Assembly: GCA_023431055.1 (NCBI GenBank) | Contig: JAEYXX010000129.1 | Location: 1 to 64,000, forward strand | Source of the DNA: Pseudomonadota bacterium | GTDB lineage: Bacteria; Pseudomonadota; Gammaproteobacteria; Pseudomonadales; Pseudomonadaceae | DNA length: 64,000 bases | Direction of reading: 5' to 3' | Part shown: positions 37,641 to 47,412 of the stretch, piece after piece | How the letters are laid out: each line of letters begins with the position of its first letter | How positions within the stretch are numbered: the stretch's first letter is position 1 | Translations under genes and position numbers: made by a program | The notes under the pieces: model-generated | What the model saw: the letters and a program-made list of their open reading frames with translations, nothing else | The model's database searches: none | Told to the model about the DNA's origin: nothing

Positions 37641-40502
37641 TCAGGCGCCCTGTTGCAAGGCAGCATTGAGCGCATCTTCCAGCTCGTTCTTGTAGCGCAG
37701 GTAGTGCACGGTCTGTGCCTGCTGCCCGGCCAGTACCGCGGACAGATCGAGGTCGGTGATGTAGCACGGGTAACGTTCGCCGCCGGCACGCTGGGCGAGG
37801 ATGTGCTGAGCCACGGCGCGATACAGTTCGCGGCCGTACTCCCGTTCCGAGAACTCGCGGTGGTTGCAGTACAGCGTGACGTGGCGCTGGCGGCCGTCGC
37901 CGGGTTCGACGATGGCCTGCACGTCATAGAACGGATGGCTGACCTGCGACTCGGGGGCTGGCCTGCGCTCGAGACGTTGGGCGCGCAGCGGTGCAGCCGG
38001 TAGCAGCTGATAGTAGAGAATTTCCAGCGCGGGCTGGTTGTCGCTGCCATCGAGCGGCAGCATGGCGTTGCGCCGATACAGCAGCGACTGCAGGAAGCGC
38101 TGTAGCGGCGTCAGCAGGCTCTGCTCGTCGCGAAACGGCAAACGCCGACGCCATAGGGCGTTGTTCTCGTCGAGCAGGGTCAGCTCCGCTTCGCCGCTGG
38201 TTTCGTGCAGGCGGTAGAACACCTGGATGCATTGCGGGCGGCCCATGGGCAGGATCAACGCCAGGTCGTCCCCCACGAGGGCGTGGCGGTCCAGGCGCAG
38301 CGGGCTGTAGAGCGCCTGCTCGGCGCCGAGATGGGCGAGCAGGGCAGGCAGATCGCCCAGTGCGGTATGGCTGACCTGGCCTGGGGCTAGCTGCAGTACG
38401 TGATAATGCTGGCGTACCCGCACCAGGTAGCGTGACTGGCGGCCTTCGACATAGCTTTCGAGCAGGTCGCGCAGCAGTTCTTCGACCCGGTCGGCAATGG
38501 GTTGGGCGCGGTTACGGCAGTAGCAACGCACCATCACTCTGGGCTGCGGGCCGCCCACCGGCACGCTGTTGAGCAGGTCACGCAGGCAGTCGAGCGGTGC
38601 GTCCTGGCCGTCATAGCGGCTGACCTGCAGCTCGTTCCAGCTGTTGAGCACCACCTGATCGAGAGTCAGTACCAGGTTTTCCCGCACCCCCGAATACCCC
38701 AGCGCATCGGTGCGGTCGGTGGTCATGTGCACGTTCATCTGGCTGTGCTGCTTGAGCGGGTCGAGGCCGACATTGACCAGCAACAAGACCTGGCCGGGGA
38801 TGCTGGTGCGCAGCAGAGCGGCTTCCTCCACCGCCTGCAGGGGCAACGGAAAGCTCTGTTGCAAACTGCCGATCAGGTTGGATAGCTCGTATTCGGTAAG
38901 GTCGCTGGTGCCCGGGTGCAGGGACAGGCGTGTGCTGCTGTCGATTACGCCGTTGCGATGGCACCAGGCGAGCAGTTCGATCAGTTCGCGCGAGCGCTTC
39001 AGCGGCGCGAAGTCGGCCCATTCCTGAGCGCCCAGGCTGCCATTGAACAGCGCCCAGAGATATTCGCCCTGCGCCTCCGGGCTGGGATACTGAACCAGGG
39101 TCAGGGTGTCTTCGGCCAGGTCCGGGGCGATGCCCGGGTTGATGAACTCTACCTTGCCGGCCTTGCGCTCGAAGGCGGCGTACAGGCGCCTGCCCAGCAC
39201 ATTCAGGTCACGGTTGTTCAGCGAGCTGCCTGCCTCGGTGCTGCGCGCGAATTGCGAGAGAAACCGGTAGCTGTAGGTCAGCTCATTGACCAGCACGCGG
39301 CGCTCGGCCGCGACCTGGCGCACCTTCCACTGGCTGCGACTGTCGAGCACGCTGAGCTGGCGATTGTGCCAGCCCCACTCGCTGGTCAAACGCTCCAGTA
39401 GCAGGCGCTGCCAGCTCTTGGCACGGCCGCGGGTTGGCGGGCGGCTGATCTTCTTGTTCACCTTCAGATACAGGCAGCGGCGGATCAGCTCCAGCCGTTC
39501 CAGGTCTCCGCGGGCGCTGAGGTATTCCTCCAGGCGCCGGTAAACGACTATGTAGGGGTCGAGTTCGTCGAGCTCCAGGCGCCCCTCGAACACGGCCTGC
39601 TTGAAGCGCAGCGCCAGGCATTCGACCTTCGGGTGTTCGCTGGCGTAAACCTCGGTGAGCAGCAGCTTGAGCGCGGACTTGTAGGGCGATTCGATACCCT
39701 TGTACAGCTGCCACATGCCTGCACCGATGAACTCTTCCGGCGGAATGCGCGCCAGGTGGCCGAGATCGAGTACGTCTTCGGCGCGCACGAAGCGTTTGCT
39801 CAGCAGGGTGCGGCAGTAGTCCTGATAGCGCGCCTCATCGTAAACCGGCACCAGCCACCAGATCGGCGTGCGTCCGCCGAGCCAGATCGCGGTGCGGTAG
39901 AACTCGTCGAGCAGCAGATAGTGCTGGGTTGTGCCGCAGTCGTCGGAGGTCAGTTGCGCCTCGCGCGCGCCCTGGGTGAAGCGCTGCGGGTCGACCAGAA
40001 AGACATGCACCTCGGCGCCTTGCGTGGTGGCCCAGCTTTCCAGCTGATCGCACTTCTTGCGCAGGTCCTGCAGTTCCTGCGCCGTAAGATTGGGCGAGTG
40101 GCACAGCCACAGGTCCATATCGCTCTGTTCTGCCTGGGCCACGGTGCCCAGACTGCCCATCAGGAACAGTCCATGCAGCGGCGCGGCGCCCTGGCCGCGG
40201 CGCGGTTTGTAGACGAAGGAACGAGTCAGGCGCTGCACTTCGGCGAGGCTGGCATCATCCGGCTCGAACCCGCTGAGGCCGGCTGGGGTGCTGGCCGAAA
40301 CATAGCCGGGCAACAGCGGATGGTTGACGTGCAACAGCAGCGGCAACAACTTGAGGACCAGTTGCTGACGGGTGGACAGCGCCTCCATGGCCCGCAGCAG
40401 GCGGCCCTGGTTGATCTGAAGAAAGCGTGCGCGCAGCTGCGCCAGCACCTTGCGGTCGATGCCGTCGTCGATATCGGGGCGTATTTCCTGCGTGCGCGTC
40501 AT
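37641..40502 (-). CDS. cyaA: Class I adenylate cyclase
   Basis: A 953-aa cytosolic class-I adenylate cyclase. The N-terminal catalytic half contains GSLGTVAQAEQSDMDLWLCH (nucleotide site) and NNRDLNVLGRRLYAAFERKAGKVEFIN; the C-terminal half is regulatory. It makes cAMP for Vfr-type regulation. P. aeruginosa has this enzyme beside the class III CyaB; its position after rnk/cyaY matches. The coding density is normal and no frameshift is visible. Confidence 0.96.
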   Translation of the reverse strand: MTRTQEIRPDIDDGIDRKVLAQLRARFLQINQGRLLRAMEALSTRQQLVLKLLPLLLHVNHPLLPGYVSASTPAGLSGFEPDDASLAEVQRLTRSFVYKPRRGQGAAPLHGLFLMGSLGTVAQAEQSDMDLWLCHSPNLTAQELQDLRKKCDQLESWATTQGAEVHVFLVDPQRFTQGAREAQLTSDDCGTTQHYLLLDEFYRTAIWLGGRTPIWWLVPVYDEARYQDYCRTLLSKRFVRAEDVLDLGHLARIPPEEFIGAGMWQLYKGIESPYKSALKLLLTEVYASEHPKVECLALRFKQAVFEGRLELDELDPYIVVYRRLEEYLSARGDLERLELIRRCLYLKVNKKISRPPTRGRAKSWQRLLLERLTSEWGWHNRQLSVLDSRSQWKVRQVAAERRVLVNELTYSYRFLSQFARSTEAGSSLNNRDLNVLGRRLYAAFERKAGKVEFINPGIAPDLAEDTLTLVQYPSPEAQGEYLWALFNGSLGAQEWADFAPLKRSRELIELLAWCHRNGVIDSSTRLSLHPGTSDLTEYELSNLIGSLQQSFPLPLQAVEEAALLRTSIPGQVLLLVNVGLDPLKQHSQMNVHMTTDRTDALGYSGVRENLVLTLDQVVLNSWNELQVSRYDGQDAPLDCLRDLLNSVPVGGPQPRVMVRCYCRNRAQPIADRVEELLRDLLESYVEGRQSRYLVRVRQHYHVLQLAPGQVSHTALGDLPALLAHLGAEQALYSPLRLDRHALVGDDLALILPMGRPQCIQVFYRLHETSGEAELTLLDENNALWRRRLPFRDEQSLLTPLQRFLQSLLYRRNAMLPLDGSDNQPALEILYYQLLPAAPLRAQRLERRPAPESQVSHPFYDVQAIVEPGDGRQRHVTLYCNHREFSEREYGRELYRAVAQHILAQRAGGERYPCYITDLDLSAVLAGQQAQTVHYLRYKNELEDALNAALQQGA

Positions 40503-40575
40503 GCTCGAACTCTGCTGCGGGGTACTGCAAGCCTATCAGCGGCGTGCTCGTCAGAGCAGTATCTGGACGCTATAT

Positions 40576-40614
40576 CGCCCGCCCGGCCCTTCGCTGAAGG
40601 GCGGCCGGCGGGCG
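40576..40614. other. Long GC-rich hairpin upstream of cyaA
   Basis: CGCCCGCCCGGCCCTTC and GAAGGGCGGCCGGCGGGCG pair with only a bulge around a short loop. There is no T-run on either strand, so it is more likely a leader structure or DNA site than a terminator. It lies 74 nt upstream of the cyaA start. Confidence 0.6.
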
Positions 40615-40620
40615 ACTGAA

Positions 40621-40770
40621 CTTAACAGGCCGTTGAAAAACGTAGGCGAGGCAGGCAAGACAAGGCGAAAACAGCCGAAAAAGCGCAGTTTACGTGCTGT
40701 AAATGAGCATTTTGAGGCTGTTTTTAACGCAGTATTGCCAACGCAGGTAGTTTTTCAACAGCCTGTTAAG
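40621..40770 (+). repeat. MITE-like structured element E3
   Basis: A 150-bp element. CTTAACAGGC-C-GTTGAAAAAC at the left is inverted as GTTTTTCAAC-A-GCCTGTTAAG at the right, with one mismatch in 21. An inner stem pairs AAACAGCCGAAAAAGCGC with GCATTTTGAGGCTGTTT. The interior ACGTGCTGTAAATGAGCATT matches E2 (12736-12948). Its right end supplies the stop codon of the neighbouring minus-strand gene. No transposase is present. Confidence 0.85.
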
Positions 40771-41020
40771 CGGGGGTGGTATGGCGGGCCGAAAGAATGG
40801 TCAGCAGCGCCTGCGCATGTTCGGCTGCATCGATGCCCAGGCTGGTCAGGTAGCCGCCATCTGCCTGGCTAACCAAGCCTTTCTCGTAAAGACGGGTGAT
40901 GGCGCCTTGCGCCTTGAATGAAGCGTTGTTGTGCACTTTCAGCCCTTCCTGATGGTTGTCCAGGTTGTACAGGGCGAGGATTTCCAGCTCGTCGATCAGG
41001 TCAGCGGTGAATGACTTCAT
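40766..41020 (-). CDS. TIGR02647 family protein
   Basis: An 84-aa protein with LIDELEILALYNLDNHQEGLKVHNNASFKAQGAITRLYEKGLVSQADGGYLTSLGIDAAEHAQALLTIL. It matches TIGR02647, a winged-helix-like family of unknown role restricted to gamma-proteobacteria. Its TAA stop lies in the terminal inverted repeat of element E3. The start overlaps the preceding binding-protein gene by 4 nt (ATGA). Confidence 0.85.
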   Translation of the reverse strand: MKSFTADLIDELEILALYNLDNHQEGLKVHNNASFKAQGAITRLYEKGLVSQADGGYLTSLGIDAAEHAQALLTILSARHTTPA

Positions 41021-41835
41021 GGTGACTCCGTCTTGTTGTTGTGGCGCTCTTGCAGTGTAGAACCATGCAGGGGGCTCTGCCCATCGGTGAGTTTCCAGGC
41101 AGCGAGAATCCGCTGGTAGGTGCCGTTCTGCCTGATCTGGCGCATACCTCTGTCGAAGTCCCGCAGCAGGTCCGCTGCCTGCGGATGGTGGCGGGAAAAG
41201 CTCAGGTAGAGACGCGGGCGATGCACCCGTGCCAGCGCCTTGAATGCGCCGACCAGTGCCGGGTTGTCGCGCAACAGGGCTTCGGTGGTACCACGGAAGG
41301 CGATCACATAGTCCACACGGTCGCGCTGCAGCATGAGAAAGCCATTGATATCGCGCCGCACCGGGATGCGCTGGATATCCGCATAGCCATCGAAGTGTTC
41401 GCCGTAGGTGTAGCCGATAGTGACTGCCACACGCTTGCCGCGGATGGCATCAAGGTCATCTATTGCTGCTTCCCCTGCATGGCCCCAGAGCAGGATGTCG
41501 TCGCTGAACAGCTCCTGCTGCGGTAACAGGAACTCGGCGCGGATGTGCGCGTCAGGCGTGGTGTTGAAGCAGCCTGCCAGGCTGCCCGAGCGGGTCAGCT
41601 CCATGCACCGCGAATAAGGGTAGGGCGCCAGCTCCATGGGGGATTCGCTGGCGGCGAAGGCGGCACGCACGATATCCGCCGACATGCCTTCGACGCGTTC
41701 GTTGCGCCAGGCTGTGTAGGGATACCAGTCGTCCTCGGCACCGATGCGGGGCGTATCGGCGAAAACCGCGCCGACCCAGAGCAATGACAGCAGCTGGGCG
41801 CGCAATACAGCGATGCGTGACGACGGGCAGGCCAT
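41017..41835 (-). CDS. Periplasmic substrate-binding protein (SBP_bac_3 type)
   Basis: A 272-aa protein. The signal peptide (VLRAQLLSLLWVGAVFA) is followed by an amino-acid-type periplasmic binding fold: DDWYPYTAWRNERVEGMSADIVRAAF, then RGKRVAVTIGYTYGE and a C-terminal LLRDFDRGMRQIRQNGTYQRILAAW. There are no permease or ATPase genes nearby, so it may sense rather than transport. The start MACPSSRIAV (41835) is preferred over 41880. Confidence 0.83.
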   Translation of the reverse strand: MACPSSRIAVLRAQLLSLLWVGAVFADTPRIGAEDDWYPYTAWRNERVEGMSADIVRAAFAASESPMELAPYPYSRCMELTRSGSLAGCFNTTPDAHIRAEFLLPQQELFSDDILLWGHAGEAAIDDLDAIRGKRVAVTIGYTYGEHFDGYADIQRIPVRRDINGFLMLQRDRVDYVIAFRGTTEALLRDNPALVGAFKALARVHRPRLYLSFSRHHPQAADLLRDFDRGMRQIRQNGTYQRILAAWKLTDGQSPLHGSTLQERHNNKTESP

Positions 41836-41921
41836 CGAAGGTGATTCCTTCTCGGACGTAACTGCCGCTGACAGTAGCAATCTGTCTGCCAGAGCGACCA
41901 GTGGCCTGGGTCAATCCCGGT

Positions 41922-42197
41922 TCAGTTTTCTTCCGGCAGCTCGGGCAGAGCGCGCAGGGCCTGCTCGTACCAGGCGCCGTCGAAGGGACGATCCTCACGC
42001 AGCATGGCGTCGACTTCATGCGCCAGCACCAGGGCCATCAGCTCGAGAATTTCCTCGCGCTCGTAACCGACCAGTGTCAGCTTGTTGTACACCGCCTTGG
42101 CCGCCGCCGGCTCGCCGCTTTCCAGCTGGTTCTCTATCGCCTGGATCAGTGTGGCTTCGGCGAAGTCTTCGTCTTCCTGGTCGTTGTTCTGGCTCAT
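41922..42197 (-). CDS. Hypothetical acidic protein
   Basis: A 91-aa protein I do not recognise. It is acidic and mostly helical, MSQNNDQEDEDFAEATLIQAIENQLESGEPAAAKAVYNKL then GYEREEILELMALVLAHEVDAMLRE, and looks cytosolic. The codon use and the good start support a real gene. It lies between the binding protein and a GH114 gene, same strand. Confidence 0.7.
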   Translation of the reverse strand: MSQNNDQEDEDFAEATLIQAIENQLESGEPAAAKAVYNKLTLVGYEREEILELMALVLAHEVDAMLREDRPFDGAWYEQALRALPELPEEN

Positions 42198-42222
42198 GAT
42201 TCCTCTTGGTATTTCCGAATGT

Positions 42223-42975
42223 TCAGTCGCAGGGCTCGCCGATGCCTTTCAGGCTGAGCTTGAAGAATTGCAGGCGAAAGCCCGAGTTTGCGGCTTGTCT
42301 GCAAAGGTCCTTGTTGAAGGCGCGATACTCGGCGATGAAAATCGGCTTGCCCTGACTGCGCATATGGCTGTAACCGGCACATTCGTTATAGCGGTAGCAG
42401 CTCTCGTTGACGGCAAAGTCAAAGTGATCGCCAAGCTCGGGCAGCAGCTCGACAGCGTTCTTCAGGCCGATGCTCAGGTCACGTTTGTGCGCTTCGCTGG
42501 CCAGCCAGCGGTTGAAGTCTATTTGCTGGATTGCCGTCAGGCCAAGGCCGTTGTCATTGCTGTAGCCGTCCACATTGTCCGGGTCGACACCATCGCAGCC
42601 TTTGTCTACGGCCAGATCCAGGCGTTTGGAGAGCAATTGGCGCACGTCGTCACGGCGATAGTCGAGCCAGCGCTCCCCGGCCCAGTCGGGTAACGCCTTG
42701 CCCAGGGCCTCTTTGGGATAGGCCTGGGCATCGCTGCGCCAGTCTTCCCAGGTACCTGCACTGAAATAACAGATCACGATCCGACCACCCGCCTTGAGGT
42801 TGGTGATGGTTTGTTTCGGCGTGTCGTACAGATCGATGTCGTAGACCAGGCGGTTGGGCATCTGCAACTTGCCGTCAAGTTGCAGATGCCAGGACGCATT
42901 GACGGGGATGGTAGCCGGTGTAGCCGCAGTCAGTGCCGGGGCGATAACGCTGAGCAGGGCAAGTAGTGTGCGCAT
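42223..42975 (-). CDS. GH114-type glycoside hydrolase, secreted
   Basis: A 250-aa protein. The signal peptide (MRTLLALLSVIAPALTAATPA) precedes a TIM-barrel-like domain with DIDLYDTP, GGRIVICYFSAGTWEDWR, GCDGVDPDNVDGYSNDNGLGLT and IGLKNAVELLPELGDHFDFAVNESCYRY. These are hallmarks of endo-alpha-1,4-polygalactosaminidase (GH114). It may cut galactosamine-rich polymers of the cell's own or another's biofilm. No polysaccharide cluster is nearby, so the substrate is not set. Confidence 0.85.
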   Translation of the reverse strand: MRTLLALLSVIAPALTAATPATIPVNASWHLQLDGKLQMPNRLVYDIDLYDTPKQTITNLKAGGRIVICYFSAGTWEDWRSDAQAYPKEALGKALPDWAGERWLDYRRDDVRQLLSKRLDLAVDKGCDGVDPDNVDGYSNDNGLGLTAIQQIDFNRWLASEAHKRDLSIGLKNAVELLPELGDHFDFAVNESCYRYNECAGYSHMRSQGKPIFIAEYRAFNKDLCRQAANSGFRLQFFKLSLKGIGEPCD

Positions 42976-43048
42976 GGCGGGCTCGGGGGATAAAGATGGA
43001 CTCAGTTAACTTAGGCCAGGGTTGTCAGCGTGGCCAGGTGCGGGTTTT

Positions 43049-43528
43049 TCAGCCAGCGGCAAAGTCCGTCAGGGCCTGGCCGGCCAGTCGGTAGGTGGTC
43101 CACTCGCTTTGCGGGCGGGCGCCGAAGGATTCGTAGAAGTCGATGGCCGGCGTATTCCAGTCCAGCACCGACCATTCGAAGCGGCCACAACCACGTGCCA
43201 CGGCCAGCTGCGCCAGGTGGCGCAGCAGTGCCTTGCCTGCGCCCAGGCCGCGCACCTCGGGGCTGACGTAGAGGTCTTCCAGATAGAGGCCGTGTTTGCC
43301 CAGCCAGGTGGAATAGTTGAAGAAATACACCGCATAGCCGATGGGCTTGCCCTCGTACTCGCAGATCAGGCCATGAGCGGTGCTGCCATCGGCGAACAGG
43401 CTGTCGCGGATGCCGGCGGCATCGGTCTTCACCTCGTGCTCGGCCTTCTCGTAGATGGCCAGGTCGGTGATGAAGCGCAGGATCAACTCGGCGTCGTCGG
43501 GGGTGGCGGGGCGGATGTCTATAGGCAT
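43049..43528 (-). CDS. GNAT family N-acetyltransferase
   Basis: A 159-aa single-domain acetyltransferase. The acetyl-CoA motif is LYVSPEVRGLGAGKALLRHLAQLAVARGCGRFEWSVLDWNTPAIDFYESFGARP. IRPATPDDAELILRFITDLAIYEKAEHEV matches the YjaB/diamine-acetyltransferase-like (SSAT-related) group, so polyamine acetylation is possible, not shown. Confidence 0.87.
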   Translation of the reverse strand: MPIDIRPATPDDAELILRFITDLAIYEKAEHEVKTDAAGIRDSLFADGSTAHGLICEYEGKPIGYAVYFFNYSTWLGKHGLYLEDLYVSPEVRGLGAGKALLRHLAQLAVARGCGRFEWSVLDWNTPAIDFYESFGARPQSEWTTYRLAGQALTDFAAG

Positions 43529-43549
43529 GGAAATGTCTCGTGGCAGCGT

Positions 43550-43792
43550 TCAGCTGTAAGTGACGGTCAGCCACGTCAGGGGCAGGCCCACCAGGCAGAG
43601 GAAGCCGAACGTTGCGACCCAGGCGCTGCGCGAACCCATTGGGTCGGTTACGCGCAGCGGCAGACGCGGGTAACGCCCTAATGTCAGCAGTCGTAGTACC
43701 AGCCAACCGGTCGTGTAGAAGACGTAGCCAATGATGATTTCAAGTGCGATCTCGGCCAGTAGCGCCAAGCCGCGCAGCAATAATTCAGGCAA
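43550..43792 (-). CDS. Small membrane protein of unknown function
   Basis: An 80-aa protein with two predicted membrane segments (LLAEIALEIIIGYVFYTTGWLVLRLL and SAWVATFGFLCLVGLPLTWLTV). I know no family. It is co-oriented between argH and the GNAT gene, with short gaps. Confidence 0.65.
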   Translation of the reverse strand: MPELLLRGLALLAEIALEIIIGYVFYTTGWLVLRLLTLGRYPRLPLRVTDPMGSRSAWVATFGFLCLVGLPLTWLTVTYS

Positions 43793-43827
43793 GGGAACTC
43801 CTTTTCCCGTTTCTTGCCGAGCCGCGC

Positions 43828-45222
43828 TTAGCGGCTAGCCAGCAGTTCGCGACCGCGCGCCACCGCTGCACGCACCTGCGCCGGCGCAGTGCCGCCGATA
43901 TGGTTGCGGGCATTCACCGAGCCTTCCAGAGTCAGCACGGCGAACACGTCCTGCTCGATCTGGTCGCTGAACTGGCGCAGCTCGTCCAGGCTCATCTCGG
44001 CCAGGTCCTTGCCGCTGTCGACGCCGTACTTCACCGCATGGCCGACGATCTCGTGGCAGTCGCGGAACGGCAGGCCCTTGCGCACCAGGTAGTCAGCCAG
44101 GTCGGTGGCGGTGGAGAAACCGCGCAGCGCCGCTTCACGCATGATGGCGTGCTTGGGCTTGATCGCCGGGATCATGTCGGCGAAGGCGCGCAGGCTGTCG
44201 CGCAGGGTGTCGGCGGCGTCGAACAGCGGTTCCTTGTCTTCCTGGTTGTCCTTGTTGTAGGCCAGCGGCTGGCCTTTCATCAGGGTCAATAGGCCGGTCA
44301 GGGCGCCGAACACGCGGCCGCTCTTGCCGCGCACCAGCTCGGGTACGTCCGGGTTCTTCTTCTGCGGCATGATCGAGGAGCCGGTGCAGAAACGATCCGG
44401 CAGGTCGATGAACTGGAACTGCGCGCTGGTCCACAGCACCAGCTCTTCGGAGAAACGCGACAGGTGCATCATCGCCAGGGAGGCGGCGGCGCAGAATTCG
44501 ATGGCGAAGTCACGATCCGACACGCCGTCCAGCGAGTTGCCGCCCACGGCGTCGAAGCCCAGCAGCTCGGCGGTGATTTCGCGAGCGATCGGGTAGGTGG
44601 TGCCAGCCAGCGCGGCAGAGCCCAGGGGCATGCGATTGGTGCGCTTGCGGCAGTCGACCAGGCGCTCGTAGTCACGCGACAGCATCTCGAACCAGGCCAG
44701 CAGGTGATGACCGAAGGTCACCGGCTGCGCGGTCTGCAGATGGGTGAAGCCGGGCATGATGGTGTCTGCCTCGGCTTCGGCCAAGCCCAGCAGGCCCTGC
44801 TGCAGGCGGGTGATTTCGGCGAGGATCAGGTCGATCTCGTCACGCAGCCACAGGCGGATGTCGGTGGCCACCTGGTCATTGCGGCTGCGTCCGGTGTGCA
44901 GCTTCTTGCCGGTCACGCCGATGCGGTCGGTCAGACGCGCCTCGATGTTCATGTGCACGTCTTCCAGATCGACACGCCAGTCGAAGGTGCCGGCTTCGAT
45001 CTCGCCCTGGATCTGCTTGAGGCCGTCGATGATCGCGTCGCGCTCGGCATCGGTGAGTACGCCGACCTTGGCCAGCATGGTGGCGTGGGCGATGGAGCCC
45101 ATGATGTCGTGGCGGTACAGGCGCTTGTCGAATTCCACCGAGGCGGTGAAGCGGGCGACGAAGGCGTCGACGGGCTCGCTGAAGCGGCCGCCCCAGGATT
45201 GGTTGGTTTTTTCGCTGCTCAT
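43828..45222 (-). CDS. argH: Argininosuccinate lyase
   Basis: A 464-aa enzyme splitting argininosuccinate into arginine and fumarate. The fumarase-superfamily signature is [32 protein letters not shown] is the usual N-terminus and [21 protein letters not shown] is the conserved second region. The start at 45222 gives the family length, while the open frame to 45774 is antisense to algZ. It is divergent from algZ over 232 nt, which hold no repeat. Confidence 0.97.
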   Translation of the reverse strand: MSSEKTNQSWGGRFSEPVDAFVARFTASVEFDKRLYRHDIMGSIAHATMLAKVGVLTDAERDAIIDGLKQIQGEIEAGTFDWRVDLEDVHMNIEARLTDRIGVTGKKLHTGRSRNDQVATDIRLWLRDEIDLILAEITRLQQGLLGLAEAEADTIMPGFTHLQTAQPVTFGHHLLAWFEMLSRDYERLVDCRKRTNRMPLGSAALAGTTYPIAREITAELLGFDAVGGNSLDGVSDRDFAIEFCAAASLAMMHLSRFSEELVLWTSAQFQFIDLPDRFCTGSSIMPQKKNPDVPELVRGKSGRVFGALTGLLTLMKGQPLAYNKDNQEDKEPLFDAADTLRDSLRAFADMIPAIKPKHAIMREAALRGFSTATDLADYLVRKGLPFRDCHEIVGHAVKYGVDSGKDLAEMSLDELRQFSDQIEQDVFAVLTLEGSVNARNHIGGTAPAQVRAAVARGRELLASR

Positions 45223-45454
45223 GGTTCGGGCTCTGGATCGGGCTGACTTAATGGCTGGCCAGCATGGCGGACAAAGTGCGTCGATAATAACAGGGTCGAC
45301 GAGCGTTTCGCCGGGCTGCGTTTGCCGTCGAGCGGCCGACAGGGTTGTTGGCTGCTTCACAATTTTGCGCTGAAGGTGGCATTTCGGTGCTTTATTTTGT
45401 CCGGCTGGAGCCGTCTGGCTTGCCGGCTCGCAAGGCGACACGGAAACTGCGTCG

Positions 45455-46537
45455 ATGCACACACAACTGCTTGCCAAGAACAAACCCAGCGCCACCGTGG
45501 ACGACTTCTTCGTCCCTGAACTGTGCCAGCCGGAAGCCCTGCTGAGCATGGTGCTGCTGGCTGAGCTGCTGGTATTGGTGCTGGTGCTCGCCGAGCCGAT
45601 GACGCCGGGCTTCGACTGGGTACGCCTGGCCCTGACCTCGCTGTTCGTGCAGTGGATCGTGCTGCTCTCGGCAGCCGTACTGTGCCGCCTGCGCCCTTTG
45701 CTGGCCCGTCTGCGCCCGGCGCTGGCAGGCGGCTTGTGCTGCGCCCTGGTGGTGCTGCTGACCTTGAGTTGCACGGCGGTGGCCGACTACTACGACCTGG
45801 GCGGGCCGTTGCCGCGCAGTGGCGAGGTGAATCTTTACCTGCGCCATGCCCTGATCAGCCTGATCATGTCCGCACTGCTGCTACGCTATTTCTATCTGCA
45901 GAGCCAATGGCGGCGGCAGGAACAGGCCGAGCTGCGCGCGCGCATCGAATCGTTGCAGGCGCGGATTCGCCCGCATTTTCTGTTCAACAGCCTCAACAGC
46001 ATCGCCAGTCTGGTCACGCTCGACCCGTACAAGGCCGAGCAGGCAGTGCTGGATCTGTCCGATCTGTTTCGTGCCAGCCTGGCCAAGCCCGGTACGCTGG
46101 TGCCGTGGAAGGAGGAACTGGAACTGGCGAAACGATATCTATCTATCGAGCACTATCGGCTTGGTGAGCGACTACAGTTGCAGTGGGAGGTCGAAGGTGT
46201 GCCGGAGGATCTGCCGATTCCCCAGCTGACCCTGCAGCCTCTTTTGGAAAATGCGCTGATCTATGGCATCGCGCCACGTATCGAAGGTGGCCTGGTGCGG
46301 GTCGAAGCGGATTACCAGGATGGTGTGTTCAGCTTGTGTGTCAGCAATCCGTATGAAGAGCGGGGCGAGCAGCATCCGTCGCGGGGAACGCAGCAAGCGC
46401 TGAGTAATATCGATGCGCGTCTGGCGGCACTTTTTGGGCCGCGCGCGAGTCTCAGCGTGGAGCGCCGTGACGGCCGTCACTACAGCTGTCTACGCTATCC
46501 TTGTGCGAGACTCACGCAGGAAGCCAGAGCAATATGA
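45455..46537 (+). CDS. algZ: Sensor AlgZ (FimS), LytS-type histidine kinase
   Basis: A 360-aa membrane protein. Four hydrophobic segments lie in ~25-150. A LytS-type kinase domain follows, with the His region [22 protein letters not shown], then [25 protein letters not shown] and an N-box-like [11 protein letters not shown] canonical glycine-rich ATP lid is not obvious, as noted for this family. With AlgR it controls alginate, type IV pili and virulence. The stop overlaps the algR start (ATGA). Confidence 0.94.
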   Translation: MHTQLLAKNKPSATVDDFFVPELCQPEALLSMVLLAELLVLVLVLAEPMTPGFDWVRLALTSLFVQWIVLLSAAVLCRLRPLLARLRPALAGGLCCALVVLLTLSCTAVADYYDLGGPLPRSGEVNLYLRHALISLIMSALLLRYFYLQSQWRRQEQAELRARIESLQARIRPHFLFNSLNSIASLVTLDPYKAEQAVLDLSDLFRASLAKPGTLVPWKEELELAKRYLSIEHYRLGERLQLQWEVEGVPEDLPIPQLTLQPLLENALIYGIAPRIEGGLVRVEADYQDGVFSLCVSNPYEERGEQHPSRGTQQALSNIDARLAALFGPRASLSVERRDGRHYSCLRYPCARLTQEARAI

Positions 46538-47280
46538 ATGTCCTGATCGTCGACGACGAACCCCTCGCCCGCGAGCGCCTCAGCCGCATGGTCGGTGAGC
46601 TCGAGGGTTACCGGGTCCTGGAGCCCGCCGCCAGCAACGGCGAGGAAGCCCTGACCCTGATCGATAGCCTCAAGCCGGATGTGGTCCTGCTGGATATCCG
46701 CATGCCCGGCCTCGACGGCTTGCAGGTCGCCGCCAAGTTGTGTGAGCGCGAAGCACCGCCTGCGGTGATCTTCTGCACGGCGCACGACGAATTCGCCCTG
46801 GAGGCCTTCCAGGTCAGCGCCGTTGGCTATCTGGTCAAGCCGGTGCGACCCGAAAGCCTCAGCGAGGCGCTGAAAAAGGCCGAGCGGCCCAATCGCGTGC
46901 AACTGGCGGCCTTGACCCGCCCTGCCGCAGAGACGGGCGGTGGCCCGCGCACCCATATCAGCGCCCGCACCCGCAAGGGCATCGAGCTGATTCCGCTGGA
47001 TCACGTGGTTTATTTCATCGCCGATCACAAGTACGTGACCCTGCGCCACGAGGGCGGCGAAGTGCTGCTGGACGAACCGCTCAAGGCGCTGGAAGACGAA
47101 TTCGGCGACCGCTTCGTGCGTATCCACCGCAATGCGCTGGTAGCGCGCGAGCGTATCGAGCGCCTGCAACGCACGCCGCTTGGGCATTTCCAACTGTTCC
47201 TCAAAGGCCTGGACGGCGACTCGCTGGTGGTCAGTCGCCGCCACGTCGCGGGTGTGCGCAAGCTGATGCAGTCACTCTGA
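46534..47280 (+). CDS. algR: Response regulator AlgR, LytTR type
   Basis: A 248-aa protein. The receiver domain has acidic residues D7/D8 (VLIVDDEP) and the phosphoacceptor D54 in VVLLDIRMPGLDG. The C-terminal LytTR DNA-binding domain is ISARTRKGIELIPLDHVVYFIADHKYVTLRHEGGE to SRRHVAGVRKL. The length equals P. aeruginosa AlgR. The start at 46534 is used because it gives [10 protein letters not shown] and overlaps the algZ stop. Confidence 0.97.
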   Translation: MNVLIVDDEPLARERLSRMVGELEGYRVLEPAASNGEEALTLIDSLKPDVVLLDIRMPGLDGLQVAAKLCEREAPPAVIFCTAHDEFALEAFQVSAVGYLVKPVRPESLSEALKKAERPNRVQLAALTRPAAETGGGPRTHISARTRKGIELIPLDHVVYFIADHKYVTLRHEGGEVLLDEPLKALEDEFGDRFVRIHRNALVARERIERLQRTPLGHFQLFLKGLDGDSLVVSRRHVAGVRKLMQSL

Positions 47281-47412
47281 CGCCCTGCCTCGCACGTCAG
47301 GGCGTCCCGGTATTTGCAATCAGCGACAGACCTGCGGCCTATGGCCGCCTGGCAGCGCCGTGATGGGCGAGCCTGTTATGATTCGCGGCAATCCGTTTTC
47401 TGGAATTGTCCC

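Noticed and set aside
43828..45774. An N-terminally extended ArgH of 648 residues
   Set aside because: The extra 184 codons are antisense to algZ and do not resemble ArgH. The start at 45222 gives the standard 464 aa.
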